Shown one piece after another: positions 46,201 through 58,855 of a DNA stretch of 64,000 bases. The translations under genes and the position numbers were made by a program. The notes beneath the pieces are model-generated. The model did not search any database. It saw nothing but the letters and a program-made list of their open reading frames with translations, and was not told the origin of the DNA. This DNA comes from Neostapfia colusana (Eukaryota; Streptophyta; Magnoliopsida; Poales; Poaceae), in NCBI GenBank assembly GCA_030760725.1, contig JASWHV010000017.1:7294959-7358958 (forward strand), in the 5' to 3' direction. Position 1 is the stretch's first letter. Each line of letters starts with the position of its first letter.

Positions 46201-49200
46201 TCCTTGATACTGTATCTATCGCTGTATAGAGCTGATTTCCGAAACAGCATTCGAGGGATTTTTTTGTAATCATGTTGGCACCATTTTTCAACGATATAAT
46301 CAAGCAAGCTATTTCACCCATTTTCTTTAGCTACACAGATGAGAGATTGCTACTCAAACAATTGTCAATGCCGGTGCTTGAAGGGCAAACAGATCGGCTG
46401 TACGCATCCCAGCAAAAAGACATCGTATTTGTTGCTGTCACATGCCCCCATAATCCTTGCAAGATCCGTGGAAATTCGCCGGGATCCTTCCCCAGCGACC
46501 CCGGTAGCATCTTCTGGCCCCATCCACCCACCATAACGTGACCCACATGTCAGTGGGAAGCAAGGCACCTCGGCCCCCCGACATGAGCAGAAAGAGGGGA
46601 GCAGTGACAGGACAGACACCATCATGCTGCAAGTATACATTCCAGCATGTGCTGTCTCACCTGTCAAAACAGGAATAATATTTTTTATGTTCGAAAGAAC
46701 AAGAAGACCCATGATTTGCAATGGGCCATGCACCTTTTGTTTCCGTTTCTTTTTTTTCCCTCTTCCCTCTGTGTGAGACGCGTCTGCAGTTCAGCTCGCC
46801 GATTGCTCTCTCCGAGAGCAACTTCTGTTAAGTAACAGTTGGTTCATCAGCTTTTGTAGATTTAACTTATTGGATCACTAGATTCCGCGTCCGTACTCCG
46901 TAGAGGCTTTTTGTGCTTTGGCGTGGTTTGTTCCCTGCACATTGTCTCGGTAGGGATGGCTGGTTCCGTTCCAGGGCAACATCCCACGTGAGAGCGAATA
47001 AACGTGAGCCATCATGTGGAGACTTTGAGAGAGGCCATGCGACGAGTCCCTGCTCCTCTACGTGTCTACGTACACAGCCAGCCATGCGTGCACCTACCAT
47101 GCGAGAGGATGTTTTGTCTTGTGGATGAGACATGGCAGCCTTGCCTTGCCTTGCCTTCAACGCAAGAGCAGGCAGGCAAGCAAGCAAGGGAGATGTCAGA
47201 TGTGTTTGGTTGGACGTATGGAACGGGACGAGTGGATCCTAGTTTTGAGGGTGTTTGATTGGGGGACAGCCAAGGGATGGGTCGATCTACTCGCTCAGAT
47301 CCGGGACGAAGCAATCCACCCAAAGCCGAGCGGTCGGAGCGGACCATCTCGTGGAAACGGGGCTCGCCGGACAGAACCCTACTCAGTTCACAGCAGGAGT
47401 ACCTTCCCTTGATGCATACTGTAACAGAGGATACTCCATTGATGCTGAGACCCACCGTATCCAGCAACTGATCGCATCAAATGAAGAAAAAAGAAATGAG
47501 TACAAGTTGCCATGTACTACTCCCTCCTACACGGCTGGGCCACTGACCGTATCTTTTCAACCTGAAAGATCACAGCTAGAGGATTACAGTACATGAGGAG
47601 TACCTGGAAAGATCACGGCTGGGCCTCGTTTTCCACAGCAAATCTGCATCGGGCTGATTTTAAAGTGGCACGCGACAGGAATCACTGAGCACGCTACCAC
47701 TGCAAGAGTATCAGCTGTGGATTTGGGTCGCCGCTCATTAGGTGGAGTAGCTGCTGCCGGTGGGATTGGTACGTACGGCGGTCAGGTCAAACGGCGGTTC
47801 ATAATTTCGTAGATTTGGGGGCTGGTACCGCGGCGCTGCCCCGCATCCGGCAGCCACTTCATTGATCGCTGGCAGGACCCGGCGCGAGATCGATGGCTGG
47901 GAAAAAGGGGAGAAAAAAACGGGCGTGGAAAGCCGAGGCCCCCCGGAGCGAGATAGATCGGTGGAAAGCTGCTGCGTTCTTTTAGGCGACGCCGACCCGG
48001 CCGGAGACACCGACGACGACGGCGCGCGCGTCCTCACCGCGTTCCGTTCGTTCCCCGCCCCGCCCCGCTCATCTCCGTCTGACCGAGCTACTCGACCAAC
48101 ACTCGTAGTTCCCGCGCACGTCCAGTCCACCCATCCGCCGAGTTTTGTTGGCTAGTAGAGTGGAGTAAGCTGCTTGGGAATGGATCAGAGCGCGCGCGTA
48201 CGTACATCACGGGCAGGCAGCTCGTACGCCTGCCGCTCGGCTCGGCTCTTTCACGCCTGCATGCATGTGCACGGTCCAAAAGCCGAGTCCTACTGGTGCA
48301 GTCGGTTTGGATCTGCATGCGAGCGGCTCGTCCGGAGCTGCAGGCGATCCCGTTTTCGCGGAAGCGTCCACGCGCGCCCGGCCAAAACTCCCGCGGCCGG
48401 CCGGCCGGCAGCCTTCCTTCTCCTCCGGGGTCGCGCTGTAGTAGCAGCAGTCGTTCGAATTGAATCCTCCTCGTTTCTCTCGCCGCACGCAGGTAACCAC
48501 TGCCGGCGCCGGTCGTACGCCGCCTCGCGGTGGTGCCGTCTGAGCCTGACGATGAGTGACGGTCAGGCCGAGAGAGACTGCGCATATATCCCCATTAATC
48601 CCCACTGCGGTAGGTGTGTCCGTTCTATAGCCCGGGTAAGCAGCGCCTTCTTCTTCAACAACGGCAACGGTGAGTTGAAGCGTACAAACAATATCTCTGA
48701 TTCCCGTGGATTGTCATCAACGGTGTGGTTAAGATGCTAGGTCCTCACCGTCAAGCCGATCAACCCGGCAAGCAAACGGCACGTACGGCCGGACGTACGT
48801 ACCCAAAAGATCTCGTATCCAAACGAGGCTAGCTAGCTTAAATGAAGTCCCGCGCATCATGCATGGCTCCTCTCCTCAGCTTCCCATGTCGTTCTCGGCC
48901 TGCCTGTACCACCGGCCACGATATCTCGTTCTGGTCGCACTAGTAGTAGCTACTACTACTACTACTCCACGTGCGTGCATTCATGGAATGCGATCCGATT
49001 TCGGCCGGGACGCGGCACAGAGGTACGCCCGGCACGGCAGAGAGTCAGAAAGATTCTGTAGCTGTCCTACATGCATCTGGTGTCTCCATTAAAGTTCGGG
49101 CCTGCTCAAAACGGCGACCAGGACTCCAGGAGGACTCCTCCGAGCTCAATACTCACCAGCTGGAAAACTAGACCACGATTAGTACTTAAAAAAGTCGTCT

Positions 49201-50262
49201 GGTTGAACCACTCCACCAGTAGTTCTACAGCTCGTCGGAGCGTCTGTAACACGTACGCGTTGAAAAAGATCTAAAGTTTTTCTTTTCTTGCGAGGAGAGA
49301 AAAGGTACGAAACTATTTGCGTTTTCCGTATAAGTAAACGTGAAGGAAAGGAAATACATGCCACCTCTTATCTTAGAGACCGTATCTTCAGGAGATACAA
49401 TGCGATCTTCAGCTAACTTTTTTTTTAAAAAAAAGATGGCGCAGAGCTCTCAGATGTCGGACGTAGAAATCTTCTGAAAATAGAATTCTCAAAGCTAAAG
49501 ATCTCGTGAGATCACACGACACAGGGACAGCGCTATACTATACTACTAAACTAATACTATACTATTCCGGGGTCAAGATTAAAGGTCCGATCCTTTTGAG
49601 CTACGACCCCAACCGATGCAACGCTCGCACTCGAAACCTTACACGTGGCAGCACCGGGACGCGGTTGTTTCGAAGCGGGACGGAGCGGATCCACGTGCTG
49701 GCTTTTCAATCCTCCAGTACAGCAGTATCTTGCTACCGTCAAACAAAAAAAAAAGAAACCGGCTCGCCGCGCCCGCGAGCGAATCAAATCAAATCGGTTC
49801 AATTCGTACCCAATTGGCTTTTCTTAACTGTTCCAGCGACCTCAACGGCTACGAGTCCCCAGTGGTCGTAATCCTTTGTTCCTTTTTTTTTTCTTTTCAC
49901 GATCCAGCGGTGCAGAAAGTCAGGGAGGAAAAAAAGGAAGCGAAAATGATCATGGTGCTCAAGAAAATCAAAGGAAGATGGCAAGGGAAGGGAAGGAAGA
50001 AGTGGGGAGGGTGGAGGAGCGTGGCGTGGTGTGGAGAGATTCCCCGACAGCAAAATCTAGAGGAAAAGCAACTCCCCGTGCCCCGCGAGCTGCCCGACGG
50101 GGCCCGCTCCCACACGCCGGTGGGCCCCTCTCGCCCGCGCGCTCCTCCTCCACTGACCACCCCCCCTACTTCACGGTCTCGAGCGCGCCGGCTCACGCCT
50201 GCTGCTGACACTTGCCTCCTCGTCTTTACCTCTCCTGACCTGAGCCTCTCATGGCCGTGACG
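46201..50262. other. Intergenic region between the CLC and response-regulator genes
   Basis: About 4 kb with no recognised gene, RNA or transposon. GC content is uneven, which produces long but meaningless frames on both strands (for example 47738-48740). AAGATCT occurs at 48807, 49266 and 49498, upstream of the response-regulator gene. Confidence 0.5.
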
Positions 50263-50263
50263 C

Positions 50264-50270
50264 TTATAAG
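50264..50270 (+). promoter_or_regulatory. TATA-like box of the response-regulator gene
   Basis: TTATAAG lies about 150 bases before the start codon, upstream of the GA-rich leader. Confidence 0.55.
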
Positions 50271-50343
50271 AGCCGGCGGCCGTCGTTCTTACCACGAGTA
50301 GAAGAAGCTTTTGGCTGCTGCAGCTGTCGCGCTGGTGGCGGTG

Positions 50344-50345
<2 letters not shown>

Positions 50346-50378
<33 letters not shown>
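50346..50378 (+). repeat. (GA)n microsatellite in the 5' leader
   Basis: About 16 consecutive GA units lie in the probable 5' UTR of the response-regulator gene. CT/GA runs are frequent in plant leaders and can bind GAGA-binding (BPC-type) proteins. Confidence 0.85.
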
Positions 50379-50379
<1 letters not shown>

Positions 50380-50416
50380 GGAACAGAGGAGAGGGAAGCG
50401 GAGAGACTGAGGCGAT

Positions 50417-52763
50417 ATGGAGATGGACGGTGGCGTGGAGGTGGAGGAGGGGGTCACGAGGGTGCTGCTGGTGGACGACTCCCCCGTGGACAGGAAGGTC
50501 GCGCAGCTGCTGCTCAACAGCGACTCCTGCGCCGGCGCATTCCATGGTCAGCTCTCTACCCAGCCCAGCTCGCTTCCTCCATTTCCTCTGCTTCAGCCGA
50601 TCTTGCGGTCGTCGATTCCGTACTCTGTCTTGTCCCGCTTCCTGATGAACATTACGTGTTGGAAGTTTGAGCGACTGCAAGTCGCTCTCGACTTTGAATC
50701 CTGTTCGTCCTCGTTTTCTGCTGGGTGAACTGCTCTGCTTCTGGTTCCCATTTGTTACCATGTTTAGCTTGTTCATGTTGTGTAATTCGACTCGAGATGC
50801 TTCTCCGTAATCTTGATTGCTCAATTAGTCCATGCCACTGCAACTCTTCTTCTACTAGAATGTAACCGGCTCAATTTCCGTGCAGTTATCGCCGTCGACA
50901 GCGCGAAGAAGGCGATGGAGTTCCTCGGGCTGAAGGATGGCAAGGTAAAGAAAACATTTTCCCCACCAGGCATCGCTAGCTCCTCCAATTGGTTTGCTGC
51001 TCCAACCGCGAACAAAAGGAGAATCCAGTTTGCTGCAATTTGCAGCAAGCGAGCCCGGCCGGCATCCCGTGCTGGCTACTCCACGCAGAGCGCAGCAACA
51101 CGGCGGCGACATGGACCGTCTGACTGACGTAAACCGTGGCCACTGAGACGTGGGTCCGGTCCCACACGTAAACAGTGGCCACGGTACGCGTGGCGACACG
51201 CCGCGGCCTTGGTCTGCCGCCGCGTCGTTCCCGTACGACGCGCGGGTCTGCGTGTGCGCATGCGCGCGTGAGGGCTTCTGTCCTCCTCTGTTTTGCAAGG
51301 AAAAGGTCGCCGCTTTTCATGGCGGCAAAGGAAGAAAAAAAGAGGCTGTCTGCTATAGTACTAGAGGGCCTAGTAACAAAATGCTATGCCTAAGAAGATG
51401 GTAATGCTGCACAGCGTGAGCAGCTAAGTGGTATGGTTAGCCATGATGTTGTCTGTCATGCCATATAAAAGCTCAACACAAGGGGGACACCGGGGTCTGG
51501 GCTGGACAGTTCAGGCTCCAACAAACTAGGCCTACCTTTTTCTTAACCTCCGTTTTTTTCTCTTGAAAAATAAAAACTCATTGCTTGAGTTTCTGTGCGC
51601 TCAGTCAGAACGGTTTCTTAAAAAATCAGGCTGTGACATTTTGCAGGAGCAGCCCATCGACATGGTGCTCACCGACTACTGCATGCCCGAGATGACCGGC
51701 TACGACCTCCTCAGGGCCGTCAAGGTAAACCATCTCATTATTTTCACGGCATGCGTAGCTTCATCTGCGTGTTCCGCGCCTGATGCCCCCCTCCCCACAC
51801 ACTGCAATTTTTTCATGGGTGTTTTCAGGCGTTGAACCCCCTGAAGCCGATACCGGTGATCGTCATGTCGTCAGAAGACGAGCCCCAGCGGATCAGCAGG
51901 TGATTCCCCCCCCCCCCCCCCTCCCCTTTCAAGCGTCAGCTTTCGTCAAAAGTCGATGTAGTTAAAAAAAAAGTAAAGTTGCCTTCGCTTGCTCTGATCT
52001 GAACGCCTGCTTTAGAGCACAGTCCGACAGTACTAGATGGGTTAAGAGCTTCAAAATCGCACTGTAATCACAGAGCCTAAGTAAGCATTCATCAGCCCCC
52101 TCCGGCCGTGCCTGTCGGCTGCAGTCCAGTGACTGGCTCTCCCACTGTTAACAGTCGATTTAAGTGACCAAGATCTCGTTCTTCTTTGAGCATTCGTGGA
52201 GAACCTTGGACCTTTAACCGTGCAAGCAGAATCTCGCAGCCGAGCCGGTAGTGATAACGAGTCGTATTAACGTTTCCCTGCGCGCAGATGCTTGAGCGCT
52301 GGCGCCGAGGACTACATCGTGAAGCCCCTCCAGAGCAAGGACGTGCAGCGCCTCAGGAACTGCTCCCTCGCCAAGCCGAAGGGCTCCTCGCCGTGCGACG
52401 CCGTGATCAAGAGGAAGCCGCCGCCCGACCACGCCGCCGTCACCGTCGCGTCGCCGTCGGGGAGGAGGGCACACTTCACCGGAATCGCCATGGCACGCCC
52501 CTCCCACATCAGACATGTTCCATCACTGCACGAGAGAACCCAAAAAAGAAATTTTCGGGCACGGTTCTGATCGGCTTCGCTTGCTGCTGTTGTGTTTGTG
52601 TTTATTCCAGGTGACGCATTCGTCAAGCATCGAGCTCTCGCACTACTTCCCGCTCCTCTTCAAGATCGTCCTGCTGCTGTACGCCGTCCTGTGCCTGGGC
52701 GAGCTGCTGCACAGATGGGCATGGTCATCGCGCGGCTGCTCACTCTCACTGTGGTGCGTCTGA
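50417..52763 (+). CDS. Type-A cytokinin response regulator with a C-terminal membrane segment
   Basis: Exons are 50417-50546, 50886-50944, 51647-51724, 51829-51899, 52288-52492 and 52611-52763, in continuous phase, giving 231 residues. The receiver domain has its acidic pair Asp20-Asp21 (LLVDDSPVDRK), phospho-acceptor Asp73 (VLTDYCMPEMTGYD) and Lys125 (DYIVKPL). No DNA-binding domain follows, so it is type A: a phosphotransfer target that dampens cytokinin signalling. The last exon encodes SIELSHYFPLLFKIVLLLYA and further hydrophobic residues (about 188-209), a single probable transmembrane helix. That exon joins in frame only if the preceding intron uses a GC donor (ATG/GCACGC at 52493); otherwise translation stops at 52570 after 26 different residues. 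An intron between the acceptor at 52610 and the donor is therefore the least certain part. Confidence 0.9.
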
Positions 52764-53437
52764 GCAGCAGCGACGGCGCAGTGCAGTTAAGGGCGGGTGA
52801 ATGCGCTTCCAAGCAGAGATCCCTCCCCTATGTCCCTTCATGAACGGTGGAGATTTAGCATTTAGGTAGATTGCTTGCTTTGAGATTCTAACATGGCTTT
52901 GTGAGGTGGCCTTGGTTCTATTGGCTTTTTGGTTCTTGCCTTTGTATCCTTGTATAGAATGCAATGCGTAATCTGGGTGCGGCAGCGGTATCTGGCGTCG
53001 TTTTTGGCCCGGATCTTGGCTGATATGATGATTGCGATGTCTGGCGTGTCTTTTTCTGCCCTTCTTCTTGGGGTGACGGGACTCCTCACCTGTTTTGTAC
53101 TAGTTGAGATCCCGTGAGAACAAAAAGAGCAACACAAGTTGACTAAATGAAGCATCAGATTCTTCTGATAGAAAAAAAGGAGATGTATGTACCTTCCAAC
53201 TGGGCCCAGAAAGCATTTGTGATAGCAGAGATGCATACTAAAATGTTTGAGTTCATATGCGACCTTTCAAGCCGATGGTATCAGATTCAAATGTCAAATA
53301 TTTACATTCCTAACAATGTACAAATGTGGTATTCTTAATGTTCAACAATGAGTTCCTTGTGATCATGGGATTGGCGTATTCCTATTGCTACATAAGATTC
53401 TAGTTCTATGACACAATATGCAAAGGAGCAATTCCCT
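52764..53437. other. Convergent 3' ends of two genes
   Basis: It holds the 3' UTR of the response regulator (plus strand) and of the FemAB-like gene (minus strand). The exact ends are not visible. No other feature recognised. Confidence 0.5.
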
Positions 53438-56400
53438 TCAGTCTTGCCCAAGTGCAAATTCTTTCAAAATATCTTCCTTGTATGGGCCCGAATCATGCAA
53501 CACCTTAATAACATGCTTAACCTGATATTTACACAAAAGAAGTGTTAATTGGATTAGAAAAACGGCAAGAAGGTATGCAAAACGTCTAATAGTCCACTGT
53601 ATTTCCAATTTAAATATTTAATTGAAGGGTTCGCGTGGCAGAAAAACATGCACACTGGTAATATCAAAACTCGCACGTCAAAGGAAGGAAAACGAGAAGT
53701 AATCAACATCAACGGTAAGCTAGAAGTACTACAGGGCGCTGAGAAGATTTTGCTTTAAGTAAGATGTTCACTTTTCGTAGCACAAGCATCAACTGTTACT
53801 CAGTATAAGAGCACCAGTAAACACAGATTAGCATTTAGTTTCAAAAAGTGCTGCTGATGACTGGTAACAATAGATTCTTTCGTCATATACAGAACTCATA
53901 GTTTGTGCCTAGTGAACGAAGAGACAGAGATAAACACTGTAGGTCAAAGAAACATACAACTTTATTGGTAATGATGCTGTGTAGCTAATATTCAGGCCCA
54001 CTCAATCTCCACAGCAGAGACGTACTTCAACCATCATAACGTGAGGTCACAACAACGGAATCATCGAATTGAAAACAGGAAAGCAAGTGATTTAAGGATG
54101 CCAGATATATAGTACTTAATCTGCAATAAGTCTGGCATTTGGATGCTCGAAGTACACTACTAACCACAGATACTATGCACTCATATGGCAGAGTTGTAAA
54201 TGCAGATCAGAAAAAAGATTCTTGTCAGGCATACATAAAAGTGAATAGAACAAGATGTCACAGAGAATTAAACAGCAGACTTTTGGAACAATTTCTATAA
54301 ACTAGTTGAAATAATTTATGAGAATACCTGAGCGGTCTCACGTGCAAGAAAATTTCCAATAGCTGCCCCAAAACCAGGATCTGAAAAGTAATGGCAACTG
54401 TAAGTTGTCACTGGGAGGTAGCCACGCTGGATCTTGTGCTCTCCCTGAGCACCTGCCTCCACCTTACTCAGGCTTAACTCTATGGCTGCTTCAATTGCCT
54501 GGACAGTTCAATATTCTCTAAGCAAAGCAAGTAATGGCATTGCTATTTATTAGATAGCTCTTAAGATGTGCTCGTTACCTGATAATAACAAGCTTCAAAA
54601 TGCAAACTGGGGAAATAAGCATTTGGCAGACATCCCCATAAGCGACCAAACAATGTATCACCTCCAATAAGGTTAAGAGCTCCACCAACAAGTTGATCAT
54701 CCTTTTCAGCAACAATAAGCATCACCTTGTCCCCCATCTTTTCACCCAAGAGGTGAAAAAATTCCCTTGTCAAGTATGGCCTACCCCAGCTGCAAACAAA
54801 AGGATGCTATGAGGGAATAATACACCGACAAATAGTACCAAGCAAAAGTGTAGCAAATTTTAAAGAAGCCAATAAGTATCTCATGGACCACAAAAAGTGG
54901 CATACAAGTGAGGAGAACATGTAATGATGCTTCTAAAAACTTTGTGGTTCTTTTCTAAGTTGAAGTGTATGTATTAACAATTACAGGCAGTTTGTCAGAT
55001 GTATCACCATATAGACTTCATAATCCCCCTCTTCCTTTAATTACTTTAAGCTCTTAATAGCCAATAGCACAAGTATATATTGTTCCTTTAACAGAGCCTT
55101 TCATATAATATAGTGAACTAATCATGCAATGTTTTTTAGGGAAATAGAATGAATGTTGTTGGAATGATATGTGATGAAGTCATCCAGATGTCCGCAGAAG
55201 GTGGATAACAATTTCAAAAACCAGTAAGATATGTGCACAAATGAAAATTACAAGGCAAGAGCAATGCAGAACCAAACTGATTATCGGTTGTGTTACGGTA
55301 GAATTTAAAGAAGGTGTCCCAATGGCTGCTCTGCAATGCAAGGGAAAAATCATGATAAGTTACTAGGATATACAATTATTTACTCACGTAAATTTAATGT
55401 CAAGAAGTTATAAAGTTAATTGGATGCTGGTGAAAGAATCTGATTATGTAAATAAACGAATATAGAGTACAATAAAGAGTTATCCATGATATTTACCTTT
55501 ATCTCATCTCCACGAAGTCTCTTCATTTTTAAATTTTGAGCAGGAATCTGGAAAGTTACATAAAAGATAAGCATAAATTTGCAATTACATTTACGAAGAA
55601 TCCAAAAGAAAGTAAACCTTTTTGCGTTCTTGTCTGATGTTCTTCCGTTTGGGCTGCTTCAAATCCATCAAAAAATCATCAAAACTGAAAAAAAATGATG
55701 AAGAAAGATATCAGTAAATAGTGTTGTATTAAAAGCAATGAAGCATGTAAGCTCTCGAAGTTCCTCAAAATGAACAAATCAGGACAATGACTTCATCAGA
55801 AGGTCCACGAGATAGTAAGTTCACTGTATTGATGGTAGTTGGCATCCTCTTGCTGTGCTTTAGCTGAAACATATTATATTTTCCTACATTTACCTATTCA
55901 ATATTCCATTGGTATTTTAGTACTCATAAAGGAAGAAACTGAACAAAACAGGCAGTAAAATTGTCATAGCTCTGAAAGAAAGTCTAATCAGATTCATATA
56001 TCAAGCTAGTTCAACACTGAAAATGGTACAGAACATATCAACAACCGAACACACAATCTTTCAGGAAATACGCAAGGTTGCTGAAAAAGAACAGAGAAAA
56101 AACAGTAGCTAATGTCACATGTGACGGAACGTTATGTGCACCGAAGCAGGGACATTGGCCACAAGTTACAATATAATATGACCAGACATCCACCTCCAAG
56201 ACTGAAAAATCACCTTTTATAATTTCGATTTCTCCAGTGGTATTGCAACCCGATTCTCTGCAACAATCCATTATCCCTCATTTTGCTGAACTCACCTTCA
56301 GACGGAAAAGTAATGTGCAACGATGACACATTCATCTGAAAAGCACCAGGGACCAATATATACTTAATTGGTTCCATACATCTAAAGATTGTCTCCGAAG

Positions 56401-58855
56401 CTATACAAAAGTGATAAATATGAATACAAAGGGAACTTTAAAAAGCTACTGCTACTTTGCATATACAAGAATCTACATTGAGCCAGAGCTTTACAACTCT
56501 CACTACTTTGCATTGACTTATCACTGTCAGATAAATTCAGTAACAACCTAGCACTGCTCTGTAAACTTTGTAGATGCAAACAGACAGCATAATTCTTCTA
56601 ATTATATGATACATACTTAATGTGTTTTCATATACACTGAAAATGCAAAGAAAAAACATAATGAAATAAGAAATATTACACAAGGGTTAAGATGTGGTGA
56701 GTCCTAGAAGATACAACTATCCATTTGAAGTAAAGAGCTGGATACAATACCAAATTGACAAACAACAGTGCATACACGCTATAACATGTGTGGTACAATA
56801 TTTGGCATTCAAGAAATTAATAAACAATAATTTAAAATTTTATACCTTGGTAGTTAGGCTCTTCAAAGCTTTGACCAATGCATCAAAAACTTGATCCTGG
56901 TACGGTTCATTTTGAATTAATATTCTTTGACCAGTTACGGGAGTGAAGGGCACGCAAGACTGTAGCTTTGGATAATATTCAAAGCCATAGCTGTAGTAAG
57001 CTTCTGCCCATGACTGGTCAAATACGAACTCTCCCCTTGAATGGCTGCAAGTTCACATTGTGGTTGCTCAGCCAATGAAGACAACGAAATAAGTACACTG
57101 TGTACACAGCAAGTAGGAAAGTAGGAGGTAATATTATGTTAATGATGTTAAACCTTTTAAGGTAAAGCGGAACAACACCTATAATATTTTTATCCTCATC
57201 CCGTGCGATGACATGGAAAGGTAGCCAACCTGTTTCCTGAAATCAGTCAAGGAGATTAAAGCCTCAAGGACAAAAAGATAAGAAGTGCCTGCCTAGGATA
57301 AAGGCTAATGCTAATCAATGCTAAATCTATGGAGTAAATTATAATATGATGATAGTAACTGTGCAATGAAACATCACATCTAAGCATGCGGGGAGTACCA
57401 ATAAGGAACAAAACGGTGAAGGATAACATATAAATTCTGATGTTTCATATGCCTGGTGATGTTGCAGCACAAATCTTGCTTGGTATTCTGTTATCAGTTA
57501 AATGTGGAAAAAATAACAACTAGCAATGTGCACAACATTGCATATCTTTTTTTGTATTGAGTACTTTACAAATGCCTAGCCTAACTTTCTTGGAAATAAA
57601 AGGTTTTGTTGTTGTTGTTGAGTAATAGCCAAATAGGATTGAAATGCCTTTGTATAAGTAATGATAAAAAATAACCTACAAATAAAAAAGTGCACACATC
57701 AATTCTTTCATGCATACACATATGGTTCAAGTTGAACTATTCAACACAAAATGTTACCAACTCTAAACCATCCACTCTGAGGTGTTTATTCTTGTAAAGA
57801 AATCGAAATGTGATGCTTTATGTTCTTACCTTCACCGCAGAACCTGATTCTTCTAAACTTGATAGAAATGCATGTGTAAGAAAAGGGTTAAACTTTTCAG
57901 GATCAGCTGGGTCACAAGCACAGGCATCCCAATCCATGGCAGGAATGTCCATGATGGAAGAAGCAATTGAAATAGACACCTCGCGTGGTTTTGTACCAAC
58001 CTGAAACAAATGAGTTATTAAGGAATCATGAATTAGGTGCAAATGTCCTGGAAGAATTCACTCAAGAAACACAAAACACCTCTGACGCTGACCCTGTGAG
58101 CGTATACGATTCAGCAGGAGGGATCAAGTGTTGTGTCGCTGTGTCTCCCCCAAACCACCCAAGAAGTGCATTAACCTTTAGCCGAGAAGCACCCAATTTC
58201 GAAAGTGAATGTTCCTGCATCATGTCAGACTCTGCATCAAATGAACTGAAAATATACAGAACAGAATAGGCAAAGAAAAGAAACTAAACAGATGCCAGAA
58301 TATGCGTCATGTCAGACAAAACTTATTCAGGAATAGCCAGAGCAGTGTGCAGTGTTAAGTGTTACATATGCAAGAAGACCCTGACAAGCAACTAATTGTG
58401 TGTAATATGACCCATATCTCCTGTTTAAAAAAGCACAACCAAAACGTCACAACTTTGGAGATGTGAGGTATAACGAGTCCTATCATATCATGATATATGC
58501 AGAAATCATAAACAGGCCCCTCACTAGACAGATTTGATCCAAATCGTGGTGTCCACTCAACGCGCTAATTTAACACAATTTCCCAAACTGCATAGCTGCG
58601 CGAGGATCTCGCCTATCGAAATTTCAGAGTTCCGCTACCGAATTACTACGAATAGACAAGTCAGTCCGTCCAAATGGATCAGGTCGACCACTCACAGCAC
58701 CCGGCGCCAAGCAGTAGAAATACCAATTGGCGGCTCAGCTGAGGGATCGAGAGGGACTGGGCACTCACTCGGCGGCGGAGTCGGAGGCGGCGATGAGGAG
58801 TCGAGGCAAGGACGGTGGGGGAAGGGTGCCGCACCGCCACCGTCGGCGAGGCCAT
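53438..58855 (-). CDS. FemAB/GNAT-like protein (DUF482, acyl-CoA N-acyltransferase fold), probably plastid-targeted; twelve exons
   Basis: Exons are 58855-58769, 58244-58175, 58000-57830, 57236-57154, 57044-56846, 56335-56214, 55684-55618, 55547-55497, 55330-55278, 54789-54579, 54498-54328 and 53521-53438. All introns are GT-AG, and phases agree from exon 2 onward. The protein (about 455 residues) contains DWDACACDPADPEKFNPFLT, WLPFHVIARDED, WAEAYYSYGYEYYPKLQ-like, SSLHITFPSE, LKQPKRKNIRQERKK, TREFFHLLGEKMGDKVML, PNAYFPSLHFEACYYQ, EHKIQRGYLPV and SCHYFSDPGF. These are signatures of the FemAB-like/DUF482 family shared with bacteria. The substrate is unknown in plants. Exon 1 (MASPTVAVRHPSPTVLASTP) looks like a chloroplast transit peptide but is one base out of frame with exon 2. 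ATG codons inside exon 2 are the alternative start. Confidence 0.85.
57557..57624 (+). mobile_element. Micro-insertion 3: decayed RTE LINE 3' tail with 7-bp target-site duplication
   Basis: TTGAGTA at 57557-57563 and 57618-57624 brackets 54 bases with a diverged tail block (CTTGGAAATAAAAGG then a TTTGTTGTTGTT repeat). It lies in an intron of the FemAB-like gene, between exons 57830 and 57236. Divergence makes it older than the other copies. Confidence 0.7.

Noticed and set aside
47738..48740. Several 130-190 codon frames on both strands
   Set aside because: High GC, mutually overlapping, no recognisable domain or splice pattern.
47212..48835. Possible large MITE with TTTGGTTGG-like and CCAAACG-like ends
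   Set aside because: The ends are short, the inverted match is weak and no duplication is visible.
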